Shown here in pieces: positions 31,463-43,869 of a DNA stretch of 64,000 nucleotides. Each line of letters begins with the position of its first letter. Position 1 is the stretch's first letter. The stretch comes from Chrysoporthe austroafricana (taxonomy: Eukaryota > Ascomycota > Sordariomycetes > Diaporthales > Cryphonectriaceae), in assembly GCA_001051155.2 (NCBI GenBank), contig JYIP02000007.1:3660342-3724341 (forward strand), in the 5' to 3' direction. The position numbers and the translations under genes are program-made. The notes under the pieces were generated by a model. That model was not told the DNA's origin. It was given only the letters and a program-made list of their open reading frames with translations, and searched no databases.

Positions 31463-31975
31463 TTGCAAGTAATTAGTTATTATGATTCCAGCGACAGGGT
31501 CGACGAGGGGTCTTGTAGGGTCGACGAGAAGCTTGACGGTCTTAGCGACAGCGTCGACGAGTTGACCGTCCACGTCCGCCAGTCCACCGCGTACTCGCGC
31601 AGCGCCAACATCAAACCCCCCCATCAGCCCATCATCCCGATCGTTGCGTACATGCCGGGCCACGGCCTCGTCGAGCCCAAGCCCCATCTCTACCCAGCCA
31701 ACGCACATCAGTTCTATGCCCTCCGTTCTCCCAAGACGGCCAGGAACGAGGACAACGAATCCCGTCCCCAGCATCATCACCTACCGCAGGCACGGACCAT
31801 AAAGCCGGCGCTCCCCGTTATCCCTCAGGGAGATGAGGTAGATACTGGACCCGCCACCACCAGCCCAGCCAGGGGCGTGCCGACAAGTCGTCCAGCCCGT
31901 GAGCAGAACGGCCAGGCCGGCGAGATCAGCAGTCCCACAATCGCCTACTCGACCCCCAAACGATCAATTCAATAG
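31463..31975 (+). other. Coding-like frame without a good start
   Basis: About 170 open codons ending in TAG at 31973, including VDELTVHVRQSTAYSRSANI and PIIPIVAYMPGHGLVEPKPH. No ATG opens it. Similar segments with an N-terminal coiled coil occur in many fungal hypothetical proteins, so this may be the end of a lost gene. It is followed by a T-tract at 31991-32014. Confidence 0.25.
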
Positions 31976-32162
31976 GGCAAAGTCAGCGTTGTTTTTTTTT
32001 TTCTTCTTTTTTCTTTTCCGGACCCCGGACAAAAAGAGAGAAAACAAAACACAAGAAGTGGGAGATGAAGAAAAAGAAGATCACCAACAACAACGCCTTT
32101 GAAGAGAGGGGTCATGAGGCCGTAGCAACGGTAACGGCAACACCAATATCAACATCAACAGT

Positions 32163-32262
32163 AAAAAGAAAACGGAGAAAGAAAACGGAGAAAGAAAACG
32201 GAGAAAGAAAACGGAGAAAGAAAACGGAGAAAGAAAACGGAGAAAGAAAAAGGAGAAAGAAA
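32163..32262 (+). repeat. 13-bp minisatellite
   Basis: The unit GAAAACGGAGAAA is repeated about seven times and grades into an A/G-rich tract to about 32335. It generates a lysine-rich open frame that I do not call. Confidence 0.9.
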
Positions 32263-32569
32263 AAGGAAAAGAAAAAGAAAAGAGAGAAAGAAAAAAAGAA
32301 AAAGAGAAGAAGAGAAGAAGAGGAAGACGAAGAAGAACCTACCGCTCCTATACCGTCTCCAGAAATATTTGGGGGAAGAGGCTTGTCTCGGATGTTCTTA
32401 ATGCTTCGTCAAGATGTTGCTCAGGCTTCTTCGGCATGTTTTGGATGCTTCGCCCGGATGCTGCGGATGTTTGTTTCGGATGTCGTTAAGAGTCAAGGTA
32501 GAGGACGAGGGAGTGATGGTCGGAAAGTTCAGACTGGCCGAGCCACTGTCAGCAACAGGAACTACGACG

Positions 32570-32985
32570 ACGACAATAACAATAACAACAACGCTATTAC
32601 CACCACCAACAGGCAGACGTAGCAATTGGGTGGATATAGGGAATGCACGTACAGCTTCTTCACCTACCACGCCAAACTCCTCGAACTTCTGTCGTAAAGT
32701 CGCCTCCTCGATCTGCCAGACGAGGCCACCTGTGCCATTCTTTGAATCCTCCGGGCGCGAGAGCTACAATCGGGCTGTTAACAACAACAACAACAACAGG
32801 CAGGAGCAGCAATGGGGCGGATATGGGGAACGCACGTACAGCTTCATCCACAGCGCCGAACTCCTCGGACCTGTGTCGTAAAGGATCGCCTCCTCGGTCT
32901 GCCAGGCGAGGCTACCGGTGTCGCCCTTTACATCCTCGCCGCGCGAGGGCTGCAGTCGGGCTGTCAGCAGCTTGCTGCGCCACAT
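32570..32985. repeat. Tandem duplication, two units of about 205 bp
   Basis: Both units carry a CAACAACAACAACA tract, a GGGAATGCACG or GGGAACGCACG motif, GCACGTACAGCTTC, an AACTCCTCG block, a GTCGTAAAG block and TCTGCCAGRCGAGGC. Short minus-strand open frames in both are similar but not convincing. 33000-34000 shows no gene. Confidence 0.7.
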
Positions 32986-33999
32986 ATTTAACGACTACTA
33001 CGACGAGAACGAGCATGTCAACGGGTGGTGCAGCAGTAGGCAAGGGGAAGAAATGCTGGGTGAAGATGGTGGGTGTATATACGTATGATTGATAAAAAGA
33101 GGACGAGGGAGAAGTGTGGCTCATCTGGGTCGCCTGCACCGGTCGGTCTTTGGAGATCGGAGATATTATCTCGTCCAGAACACCGGGCAGGAGAACACGT
33201 TGTGATCCAGCGGATACGTGAGTTGGTTAGAAGTAGAGAAGATGGCGTTGTGCTGAGAGGAAGCAGCAAGCCAGCCAGCCAACCAGCCCCTTCTTCTCTG
33301 TCCCTCTCCCCCCAGAACGCAGGGAGGACATGTGAGGAGAAAGGCACATAGCCCTGGACAGACACGAGTAAGTCTGACCAGGTACAATTGTCAGTCCAGA
33401 GCCGAGAAAGAAGAATATTAAAAAGCAACCTTTTTGCATCAACTTGGGGGGCAGATACCAGGAGAAAGTCTGTGCAGAGATGCTTCGTGGTCCACGGACA
33501 AGAGAGGAGAGGCAGCACGAGCAGCATCAGCGACGAGTTGGCGGCTTAGACAAGACTACAACGCGGATGGAGGCGCGATCAGGGCCTCACGAGGACATGT
33601 GATGGCCCCTTGCTCCTTTGAGCAATACGTCGTCCCCGGGAGGGAGAGGGCAAGGCACGCGCTGGCCCTTTGGGCGGATGTGCAGGCTGGGTCCAGGGCA
33701 TCCCCAAGCGGGACAGCAGCGCCTGGACCTTGTGCAAGACAGACCTCTGCAGATAGAGAGCTTTTGCCGACAGGCTTTTGCAATCTAGAGAAAACAAGTC
33801 CTGTGTAAAACAATCTTGTGGTGCAGATAGATTTGTGCAGACAGGCTTGTGCAGTACGGATAAGAAAGGCGTGAATTTTCGCAGCAATTTGGGCGCCAGA
33901 GACTCACTCCCCGCCCACTTGGAGGGCCGGATACGCACTTGAAGCGCAGATCTAATAGCCACTAACTGTCCTACACACCTCATGCGGAGAGCCACAGCG

Positions 34000-34180
34000 C
34001 TAAGACTGGTGGACTGGATCGAGATTCCTGCACGCGGCCCCATTCGTGAAGAACTGACTGAAGTTTCTATAGGGCGGCAAAGTGCCATTCATTCTCTCCG
34101 AGACAGGCTAGAAAACCGCGGGGCGCCGTCACTGGCCGGCCGGGCAATAGTGCAGCCCCTCAATCTATGCACAACACCCC
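34000..34180 (+). repeat. Block K copy 2, diverged
   Basis: Contains CTGCACGCGGCCCCATTCGT, GGCTAGAAAACCGCGG and GGCAATAGTGCAGCCCCTC in the same order as the other K blocks. Confidence 0.55.
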
Positions 34181-34489
34181 TGCCCGGACGATCCGCATCC
34201 AGAGGTGCGCGACACGATTACCGGATGCGGCGATCGGTCGGGCAGCAAGCAACTCGTAGCGACAATAATAACTGCATGCATGCGGGCACGACGACAACTA
34301 ACCGCTTGCGGTCAGTCGGGGGAGGGTAGGGGGGGGGGGCGACGCCTCGCTACGCTGCCTCGGCTGCCTGACACAAGCATTCTCTGCCTGACACAAATGC
34401 TCTTTGCCTCGCGGATCGACGGCGCCATAGTCTGGGACTCAGCTGCGGATGTACCCGGGACTTGGGACAAATTGACGCATATATGGCCT

Positions 34490-34760
34490 CGCTGGTTGCA
34501 GACTGCTCGACTGCTCGACACCCCCACGCATGTTTGCCTGCGCTAGCGACGCATGTTTGCTCGACGGTAGACGGACTTGACGCATGTTTGCTCACTAGAC
34601 GCAGGTTTGCCCACTACCGTACGCAGGTTTGCTGCGGTGGAACGCTGAGGACGCACTGAAGGAAGAAGAGGAGGAAAGAAACGCTGTCTGGCCAGGTTGG
34701 CTGGCGAAACAGATCTAGGCAAGGCCGTTCGCTTGGCCGCGCACGGGCCATATGGCGGTC
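34490..34760. repeat. Inverted GCAAAC units plus second copy of the 31 kb block
   Basis: 34525-34632 read on the minus strand gives four units of the 43.9 kb array in the order b, c, d, e. 34657-34755 repeats 31056-31153 directly. 34760-36050 contains short overlapping open frames but nothing I recognise as a gene. Confidence 0.65.
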
Positions 34761-36059
34761 TGAGCACATGTGCGATCATAGTATTCGCCGGTCTCCCGCA
34801 CTTACTTACCCTGCAGGCGACAGCGCGTTCCCCAGCGCTCGGGCGAGACGGCGACCCGTCCGCCCGCTCTGTATTTCCCTGTCTTGTCGCGATCTCGTAA
34901 GCGGATTGGCGTCGGGATGCGGCTGAAGAGCTAACGCAAGGGTCCCGCGCCCCGCTGGTTCTGACTGTTAGTGGGACTGCGGGGGCCGGCCCGATCTCTT
35001 CCCCAGATCTCCTCGATCCTCCTGGGACGATCATTAGATCGGATTGCGATAGCAGCGCGGATGGGGGCGTGGGGCTTACCGTCGATGGTAGCGCGGTGGG
35101 GCCATCCGTAAACGACTGGGCGGTGGGATGGGCGCTGTCAGACGGGCCGTCCCTGGTCCTCAGCGGACCCAAGCGTGCCAAGATTTCCTCCCCGCCCCTG
35201 GGCCCTGTCCTCAGCGCCCCCAGCACCCCCAGTACCCCCCAGCACACTAGCGCGCAGCACATTCGCACCTGATGGCAGCACCTGTTGCCGCGCCTGGCAC
35301 CTGGCACCGACAGTGCTGATTCCCAAGGCCTTATATCTATTTTGGACCGGCGAAGGCCTTTGCATCCCGGGTGAACATTGTAGAACTTCGCCGGGCTTGA
35401 TATCTAGCGGAGCCGTCGCACCACCGTCAGTTGATAATTTTGGCCGGTCGCGCGGCGCTATTCAAATGTGTCTTTTGGCCTTTTCGCCGGTCGAGGCTTT
35501 GCTTTTTAGGGGCTGCTTCTGCTCGCCGGTCGACGCCTGGAGCAGCGAAAAAGTCACACCTCATTGGCAAAGATCAGCCTTGTTCAACCGCAAGTAAGGT
35601 CCCGGTGACATTGTCGTCAGCTGGACCAGAAGTGCAGCTGCAACTGTAAGGTTGGAATGTGCTCCAAGAGATTTACTCGCGCTCTGCCAGGACGACAACA
35701 CGCCCGGGAACTGTACGTCTACGGTCGCCAACAGTGAAGACCCAGAATCCGCTCCTATGCCGCCGACAAGGCGGTTCGCGCGACATATCTCGCTCTCGCC
35801 ATCGCCAGTACAGCGCTTTACTATTTGCTCGCCGCCTCCGGATACCGCGCTATGTTGACCTGCTTCGCCTACATGATCTCGTGCTTGCGCCGGCCCTCCT
35901 CCCTTCTGAACATGCAGCCCGTAGCCCCGCTCCTGGTAGCAGCGGCATCCCGCTCGGCATGCACAAGCGGCCAGCACTCGTGCTCGTACGAGCTGGCGCT
36001 GTAACTCACCCGCAACCTGCCGATCTCGTCAAGTCACGGTCTGACTCGGGAGGCTGGAG

Positions 36060-37070
36060 TGAGTGGCTAGCCGGCCGGCTGCAGGCGAGGAGCTCAAGAC
36101 CTTCTCGATCTGGTCATGCTACCGTCTCACTTGGGCGGCTGTGGTGGCCGGGCCAGGCCAGGGAGACGACACCACGAGGGAAAGAGGAGGCATACGAGTG
36201 ACACGCAGGAGGCAACGGAGGCAAGGCCAAGGGAGACGAGGCCAGCACGCCAGGCCAGCATACAGCTGCCCCCGACCGCATGGCCCGACCATAGCCGAAT
36301 CACCCCGTTCCTCCTCCTCTGTCGAGACCAGCTGCCTCGAGAGCCATCACGCGTGCTTCCTCCCGTTTTCTCTTCACCTGCCATGTCGTCTATTATCCAT
36401 CGTCTCTCTTCCCACGGCTCGCACAGCTCTCACAGCTCCCCTTGCCTTGACAGCTCCCAGCTCCTCTGGTATTGACTACTTCCCTCAGCTTGCTAGCTCC
36501 TCTCCCCTGCCTGCCTCACAGCTGTTCACGTCTTGACGACCCTCCTAGCTCCTCTCGGCCTGACCACTCCCACAGCTCCTACAGCTCCTACAACTCCCAA
36601 GCTCACAGAGCTCGTCCTCCCACGGCTCCCACGGCTCCCACAGCTCGTCCCCCCACAGCTCCTCGTGTTCTGATGCCTCCCAGATCCTCTCGACTTGACG
36701 ACTCTCCCAGCTCCTCTGGTATTGACCACTCCCCTCAACTCCCCTTGTCTTGACAGCTCCCAGCTCTCTGATGTTGACAGTTCCTCACAGCCGCTCTTGT
36801 CTTGACTCCTCCTGTAAGCTCCCCTTGTCTTGGCCTCCTCCCAGCTCTTCTCGTCCTGACGACCTCCAGCTCTTCTCCTGCCAGCTCCCAGCTCCTCGCG
36901 TCTTGACAGCTCTTGTAAGCTCCTCTCCTCCTGACAACGCCTCTCAGCTCGTCTTGTCTTGACGACTCCTCCCAGCTCCTCTCGCTTCTCGACAGCTCCC
37001 AGCTCCTCCTAGCTCCACTCCATCCGCCATATTGTCGTCGTCGTCCTCCCCCCGTCCCTCGTCTCGAGAG
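36060..37070 (+). repeat. Composite-repeat fragment with long M3/M4-type array (copy C)
   Basis: An M2-like start (36300-36390) is followed by about 650 bp of units such as CAGCTCCTCTCG and CTTGACAGCTCC with a looser period than in other copies. M1 and M5 are missing. Frames are open on several strands. Confidence 0.6.
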
Positions 37071-37284
37071 CTCTCAGCCACCCCAGCGCAGCTCCCTTAG
37101 CGCTGCCTTCCTCCTACGACCCCCTCCTCCGGGCTCCCGACGTCTACGGCCACCCCAGCGCTGCTCCGCTCCCCTGACGTTACGGGGACGGCATGACCGT
37201 CCGCCGGCGGGTCGTCGTCGCCAGGTGCCCCCTCTCTTCAAACTAGCTAAAAGAGGAGGCACATCTCGAAGCGTACCGGCTGCG

Positions 37285-37610
37285 GCAAACGTGCGAAGAC
37301 GCCGCCGGAAGCCGGTATCGTATGAGTCAAACCCCCCTCCCCCCTGCGCAGCGTCTCGTCTCGTCGCAGCGTCTCGCCGTCGCCGTCGTGGTCGTATGAA
37401 GGCAACTGCTGACGGGTGCATCCCTCTAGGCACACCACGCGTGAAGACGCTGCCGGAAGCCAGAGCCGTGTAAGTCAAACCCTGCCCGCAATGCGTCTTA
37501 TCGTCATTGTTGTTGTCGTTACCGCCGTGGTGGCAGTGGTCGTGTGGAGGCAGTCTGCTGACGGGGTGCATACTTCCAGGCACGTGAGGCACACGAAGAC
37601 ACCACACATC
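37285..37610. repeat. Tandem duplication, two units of about 160 bp
   Basis: Each unit begins GAAGACGC(C/T)GCCGGAAGCC, continues with GAGTCAAACCC or AAGTCAAACCC, a GTCGTGGTCGT or GTGGTCGTGTGG block, and ends with GGTGCAT and AGGCAC. Confidence 0.75.
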
Positions 37611-37814
37611 CCAAGATACCAGGCACACACCGCTAGGCCTGCCGAGTACAATGCCGTGCGTGTAAGTCGTGCTCGTCCGCCTCGTCTGGCCTGTCCTCTC
37701 TTTCGACGTCTCCCTCCTCCTTGCGCTGTCGTCCTCCTCCTCGTCGACCTTGTCATCCGGCTTCCTCGCGCGCGCGTGGGCCGTGTGGCTCGAGAGGACA
37801 GAGGCGTCTTGAAG

Positions 37815-38111
37815 TGTTACAAGGGCACTGAATGGGTCTTGGAAGGGTCTTCATTTAACGATAACTGTTAAGGTGGTCTAAGGAGTGCTTGAGGAACCAG
37901 GTTCTTCCTTGGTCCGACGGGCTTGCTCCCGCCGTACTTATAGACCTTTTGTTCCCGACGTCTGCCTCAGGCATCCTTTGCACAGCCCCCGTCTTTATGC
38001 AGTTGGATATCTTTCCTCCTGCCGTTGGGCGGGTCTGGGTGCCCAACGGCGCGTAACTCGCAAGGCCTGTGATAATCCTCATTCAGGACACCCTCGGGCG
38101 TCCGTGTAACA
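37815..38111. mobile_element. Solo LTR-like element, 297 bp
   Basis: It starts TGTTAC and ends GTAACA and contains GCCGTTGGGCGGG and TGCCCAACGGCGCGTAACTC, shared with 14195-14421. The flanks do not form a clear 5-bp duplication, so recombination after insertion is possible. Confidence 0.65.
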
Positions 38112-38139
38112 CATGCATACCGTTGGTCCGTTATGCATA

Positions 38140-40020
38140 CCGCTATCTTCGTGCATACAGCACATACAGCTATAGCGCACACACAGCTGTCCTTCGCGCA
38201 TACAGCTGTGCTTCACGCACACAGCTGTCCTTCGCTCTCACAGCTCAAGGCCTAGCCAGGCCAGGCACACCCTTCGCGCATACAGCATACAGCTGTCCCC
38301 CGCTGTGCCCCGCACGACCAGCTGTGGTAATGCTTATGTCCGGCTATAGCCGAACCACGTGATCACGCGCACTAGTGCTGGCTGGCTGCTTGTCTGCCTG
38401 TATGCTGGCCGGCAAGCCAGAGAACAGGTATGCTGACACACGCGCTCCTCCTTTGTGCAGACCAGCCAGCCCGTGCTTGCGATAGCATCACCCTCTCTTC
38501 CTTTCTTTGTCACAGCCAGCTGCCCGCATGGCATGCTTCTCCTCCTCCTCGTGGCCAGCCGCGTATAGAGCATTGCACCCCGCGGGCGCTCCCTCCCTTC
38601 CCGGCTGGCTGGCTGTCTGGCTGGCTGGCTGGCTGGCGGGCGGGCGGCTGGCAAGGCATAGCTCCTCGTCCCTTTCTCTTCCTCTTACGGCCTTCTTGAT
38701 ACTCTCTTCCCATAGCTCCTACCAGGCCTCTTCTTCGTACAGCTCGTATAGCTCGTACAGCTCGTACAGCTCGTACAGCTCATTTTCGTATAGTTCCTAG
38801 AGCTCTTATAGCTTCCAGACCTCTTATAGCTCGCACTTTATAGCTGCGAGAGCTCGTACGGCTCTTAGAGCCCATTCCTTCTCGTAGCCCTTATTGCTCA
38901 TATAGCTATCGCAGCTCTTCTTCCCACAGCTCCCGGAAACCAGGCTGCGGGCGGGGACAAAGCTACGAGGGAGACAAGGCTGCCACTAGCATACAAGGCC
39001 CAGCCAGGCCAGCGCACATACAGCTGTCCTTTGTGCATACAGCTGTCCCCCGCTATGCCCCGCACGACCAGCTGTAGTGATGCTTATGTCCGGCTATAGC
39101 CGAACCCACGTGATCATGCGCACTGGTGCTGGCTGGCTGACTGTCTGCCGGCCGGCAAGGCAGAGCAAGCATTATCACCTTGTGCCCAGCATGCTTCCCT
39201 GTCGGAGCCGGCTCGCTGCCTGGACGCCATCGCACCTCTTCCCCTTTCGCCAACTTTGTGCAGAGCATCACATCCCGCAGCGCTGCTTGCTAGCTAGCTG
39301 TCTGCCTGTTTGCCGGCCGGCAAGGCAGAGCAAGCATTATCACCTTGTCCCCAGCATGCTTTCCTGTCGGAGCCAGTTCGCTGCTGGCTCGCTGCCGGCT
39401 CGCTGCCTGGACGCCATCGCACCTCTTCCCTTGTGGCCAGCTTTGTGCAGAGCATCACACCCCGCAGCGCTGCTTGCTAGCTGTCTGCCTATTTGCCCGC
39501 CAGCAAGGCTAGAGCAAGCACGAATACCTTGTGTTTCCTGCTGCTACGGCCTCCAAAGCTCTTGCTCTTCCTCTTACCGCCTTCTTGACACACTCTTCCC
39601 ATCCCAGACCTCCTCTTCGCACAGCTTGTACAGCTTGCACAGCTCCAGACCTCCTCTTCCCACCCCTCTCGCAGCTTGTCCAGCTCGCACAGCTCGCATA
39701 GCTGGCTGCCAGAGCTTCTTCCCACTCCCCTCGCAGCTCTCTCAGCCCTCGCAGCTCACACTTTACAGCTCTGAAAGCTTGCACAGATCTAAGAGCTTGC
39801 ATAGCTCGCGCAGCTTGTGAAGCTCGCATAATTCTAACAGCTTTAAGAGCTCCTACAGCTCCGAGAGCTCCCGCAGCTCCTCTTGTATTGGTTCCTCCCA
39901 GCTGCTCCTCCCGACAGCTCAACCTGCTAGCTCGACCTGCCAGCTCCTCCTAGCAGCTCTTGTCTCGACGCCTCCGGTAAGCTCCTCTTGCCCCGGCTCT
40001 TCCCAGCTTTTATTATGCTA
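38140..40020 (+). mobile_element. Composite repeat copies D and E, in tandem
   Basis: Copy D runs from about 38140 to 39000: M1 with the core at 38341-38352, M2, and a short M3 at 38730-38900. Copy E runs 39005-40020: M1 core at 39091-39102, an M2 segment duplicated in tandem (39143-39300 and 39305-39475), M3 at 39610-39880 and M4 at 39890-40020. Both lack M5 and a tail. A (CTGG)n run at 38604-38635 lies in copy D. Confidence 0.65.
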
Positions 40021-40129
40021 ACCACGCTTCCTAGCAGCTTGCATTTCATAGCCCCGAGAGCTTATACAGCTGCCAGAGCTGCTCTTATTCCTATCGCAGC
40101 AGTAGTCGATACGACATACCCTCAAGCTT

Positions 40130-41575
40130 CCGCCGTTGTGTTTGACGAACAGATAGAGGCCGCCGCCTCCGCCTCCGCCAATTACTTATACCTTAAGGGG
40201 CAAGGCTATACTTATAGAGTCAGGACGATACCGCTATCTTCCATACTGTTAAGCAGGATAGTTTCCATGCTAGGGCCTAGCTAATACCCCCAAGCATGGA
40301 GACCATCCTTCTTAACAGTATGGAGGATTTCCTGAAACGGGCTGGATACTATCGCTAACAACGTCCAGCTACCCTTTCCCCGTCCCTATCATAGCGGCGG
40401 CCGTCTTTACCTCTATCCCTTACCTATCAAGCCTGACGAACAGATAGAAGCCGCCGCCTCCGCCTCCGCCGCTATTTAACGAACAGATAGAGGCCACCGC
40501 CTCTGCCGCCACCTCCGCTATTTGACGAACAGATGGAGGACGCCTCCACCGCCGCCTCGAGAGCTTGGGACTCTCGTTTCGGATAAGGCATCGCGATCAG
40601 TAAGGCCTGATAGTGTTAAGCTCGTCGGGGATACTGAAAGCACTTGTCTTCGAACAGAATGAGGCTGATTCCATGCCAAGAGCGTCCTGTTAGCCCATAT
40701 CGTCTCGCTTACAGCCTCTAACCTCGAAGGCTTATCCAGGACAGTAATATAGAGCTCCGGTCCGGCCCTTTCCCGGTACGCAACGCTTCGAACCCCTCCT
40801 GCGCCTAGCCCTCCCGCTTCCGCCGAGCCTCTCCCCCATTGCGAGCACCGATAGCAGGGCGCCCGAATAATCGCCGAGCCTCCCGTTATTGTCCTCGTTC
40901 AATGCTTGCAACCAGAGCAGAAGGCTGGGTCGCACTGGGTGACGGATGCGGAAGGGCGTGGTAACGAGCGACGAGCCGGATTCAGCGCAGAGGGGAAAGA
41001 GGTCAGCAATAGCGACTCAATTCATAACTTATGATAAAAACGTTAACACATGAAAATCAGAACTACATGCAAGCCGCTCAGGTATGTTGATGTTCTGTCC
41101 TTTTTCACAATTATATATTTTATTGAACTATGAAGACTAACATCTCATTTTCATTATTAGCTAAAGGAGCAAGAGCTACAAGTAAAATATACAGGCATCA
41201 AGAAAGGTTCCTTGGTATGAAGTAGGCTCACTGTCTACCAGGCTCTTCGAGCAGAGCACGAGGTTAGCTTTAAGCCTTGGCTGACCCGTTATTATATATT
41301 GCAAATGCTAATATCAGGAGAATTCAGCGCTTATGCAAGGAAGCTGCAGATGTCTCTGCTAGAGAAGTCTACCCAAACTAATAGTTCCTTGACAGTGTGG
41401 AAAGGATTTCCTCAAGCGGCTGGATACCATCGCCAGCAATGTCCAGCCACCCCTCCCCGTCCCTATAATGGCGGCGGCCGTCCTCACCTCTATCCTCACC
41501 TATCAAGCCTGACGAATGGGTGGAGGCCACCGCCTCCGCCGCCGCCGCCACCACCGCCGCCTCCGCCGCTATTCT
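40130..41575. repeat. Family L: scattered copies of a GCC-repeat and AACAGTGTGGA block
   Basis: GACGAACAGATAGAGGC followed by GCCGCCTCCGCC recurs at 40143, 40437, 40480 and 40524, and in changed form at 41510. A second block (CCATGCTAGGGCC, then GGATTTCCT, GCTGGATAC and AACGTCCAGC) is at 40268-40400, 41395-41450 and 41920-42060. 40560-41390 is otherwise without a recognisable gene. Confidence 0.6.
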
Positions 41576-41933
41576 AGAATGCCACGGCCCCGGTTTCGAA
41601 AAGAGGGGATATAAGCGAACACGGGGGGGGGGGAGGCATAATACAGAGGTGCATACCAGAGGGGAGTCAGGCCAGCCAGAACCTTAAGACGCCTCAGGAA
41701 AACCAGAAACTGGCAAAGCCGATCTTTCAGTACGGTAGAAGGTTACAATAAGGAATTCATCAGCCATAGCAAGGGAATCGCGTAAGCACTTGAGCTGAGC
41801 CGTAGCACCGGGCGACTCGCATCTTCAGCCCAGACAATTAGCGCAAAAGGACTCCTACGCGTTAACGACCGCGAGATTTTATCGCTTCAAGTTAAGCAGG
41901 CAATGGCGGCTCTTTTCCATGCTGGGGCCTAGC

Positions 41934-41990
41934 TGATACCCCCAGCATGCTGACACCCCCAGCATGCTGACACCCCCAGCATGGAGACCA
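41934..41990. repeat. Tandem 17-bp units with a palindromic core
   Basis: ACCCCCAGCATGCTGAC is repeated about three times. The core CAGCATGCTG is its own reverse complement. Confidence 0.85.
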
Positions 41991-42189
41991 TCCTGCTCAA
42001 CAGTGTGGAGAGGATTTCCTCAAGCGGGCTGGACACCATCGCCAGCAACGTCCACCCACCCTTCTCTATCCCCATAAGGTGAAGGTCTTGGACGGGGCGG
42101 CCATGGGCTGATCCCTTCGAGGCGTCGTCGCGCCGACGCAAGGCGGTGGCATCAGGCAGCCAGTCGAGGTGATGTGGAACGGAGCGAGA

Positions 42190-42320
42190 GGATGTTTCCT
42201 TATAGGCACCAACATTCTCGCCACCTTTCCCAATGATCGTAGCAGCCTCCGGGCTAGTGATCACAGCTCGTATGTGGATCCATGCGGTCTCGTCATGGTG
42301 TGCTTGCCGGCCCACTCTGA
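42190..42320 (-). pseudogene. Fragment of a KH-domain RNA-binding protein gene
   Basis: The minus-strand frame reads ETAWIHIRAVITSPEAATII and GKGGENV, the strand-helix-GxxG core of a KH domain as in fungal Hek2/Pbp2/Rnc1-type proteins. Homology is lost just after GENV, where the frame runs into family L repeat. Upstream, a different frame reads like the low-complexity region that precedes this domain (PSDIVVPDVTTETKPIV). It is a short DNA-level fragment, not a gene. Confidence 0.6.
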
Positions 42321-42479
42321 GTGCTCACAATCGGCTTTGTCTCGGTAGTGACGTCGGGCACGACAATATCGCTCGGGCCCTCCTTCGCATCCGTCTTGTC
42401 GGTTGGTAATTTTCACAACCTCACCCATATCTGGCTAGTGCACAAGACCTAAGTAATAGCTTCTGTGCCACACTTTGTA

Positions 42480-43112
42480 ATATCGCAGGCGGGGGGATCT
42501 TTTCCCATCTCCCCCCCCCCCACTTTCGGTCCATCCCACCCGTATTACCCTCCCTTCCTCCCGTTTGTATCCCCTTTTTGCCCGCAAAACCCACAGCCCG
42601 CGCCTGGCCCCCAGCACCCTACGGCGCCGCAAATCTGCCAGACAGCCCCTTCCCTTTCGCCAGACAGATACACACCATACGGGTCAACGGGCACGCAGTC
42701 CATATCATATAACATTATTCCCGCGCACTACCACCATCCCCTCCCTCCAGCTCGCGCCAGAGCCGGCGCCGCGCGCGGTCGAGGTCGACGCGCGTCAGCG
42801 GAAGGGGCTGCGCTACCGCCGTAGTTGGTATTGTTGTCTAGCTCCTGTCGCCGCCGCCGCCGCTGCTGCTGCTATTGCTATTGCTATTGCTGACGCTGCT
42901 GCTTCTTCGTAGCGGCGGGGTGGGCAGGGCGGCCGACGACATATCGTATATATGCGGGTCGGCGAGAAGGGGTTTGGTAATGAAAGCAGCTAGTGGGTGG
43001 TAGCGGTAGGTAGTAGTAATGGAAAAGAGGACGGGTGGAAAAAAGGACGGGTGGAAAAAAGGACGGGTGGAAAGGAGGACGGGTGGAAAAGAGGACGGTG
43101 GAAAAGAGAACG
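42480..43112. repeat. Low-complexity region ending in a 16-bp minisatellite
   Basis: It includes a C-tract at 42512-42521, GCC/GCT microsatellite at 42849-42900 and a minisatellite GGACGGGTGGAAAARA (about 43028-43112, five to six units). The motif CCCGCAAAACCCACAGCCCG near 42580 belongs to the scattered tail family. 43113-43500 shows no gene. Confidence 0.7.
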
Positions 43113-43519
43113 GATAGGGGCATCTCTCCCCCTCTATCCAGACCGGAAACGTAAACCCACCACCCGGGCTCGCCACTATGCATCCGTACGGACAAAGAAA
43201 TGGAGATCGGAAACGGCTGGCTGCGGAAGGATAGCGACGCCGCCGGCGCCGGCAGCCCGGGATTGGACCCCGGCAGCCCCCCCTACTAACCCGACAATAT
43301 CTCAGTTCTCAATAACCCTAACCCTTGCCCCGGACATATCTTACATAAGAGACGGCACTTTGTCGTGCTTACGTAACAGCCCAGTCTGCTGACTCGAAAA
43401 CCACACCTCCTAATTTCCTCCCGATCCGCTATTATTTTCTACCATCACTACCAGCCCTCTTGTCCCTGCTTGCTTTCCATCACTCAAAAAACCCCGTCTT
43501 GCGCACCCGCGGAAACAGA

Positions 43520-43860
43520 TAAGCGTGCAAATTACCCCGAGACATATCGGGGTATATGCCCGAAAAGTGCCGGAATAACATCTCTGCGGGATACACACAG
43601 AGTGACAGGACACTCTCTGTGCCGCGCCCCCCACACGCACCAGCGCTAAGATATACGCCGGGGGGCCATTGCCAAGACGGACAGCTGTGACAGCTGACAG
43701 CTATACAAGATCGACAATCCCGCATGCGGCCCGTTCGTAAAGCTGGCGTACGTCGCCCCCCCGAGACCGCGCTAGATAACCGCATGACATCATCACTGGC
43801 CCAACAATCAATAGCGCAGCCCCTTAATCTACAGAGATATCTATGGAATCCGAAAGACAC
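43520..43860 (+). repeat. Block K copy 3, extended
   Basis: Long copy of block K: CGGAATAACATCTCTGCGGG, CACACGCACCAGCGCTAAGA, CCGCATGCGGCCCGTTCGTA, GACCGCGCTAGATAACCGC and CCAACAATCAATAGCGCAGC in order. It matches 58730-58937 and leads straight into the GCAAAC array. Confidence 0.8.
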
Positions 43861-43869
43861 ATCGGCAAG

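Noticed and set aside
32065..32622. 185-codon lysine-rich frame
   Set aside because: Created by the 13-bp A/G minisatellite and the following low-complexity tract; no conserved segment.
34543..35307. 254-codon minus-strand open frame
   Set aside because: It crosses the GCAAAC units and a duplicated repeat block, and the remaining part lacks conserved protein character.
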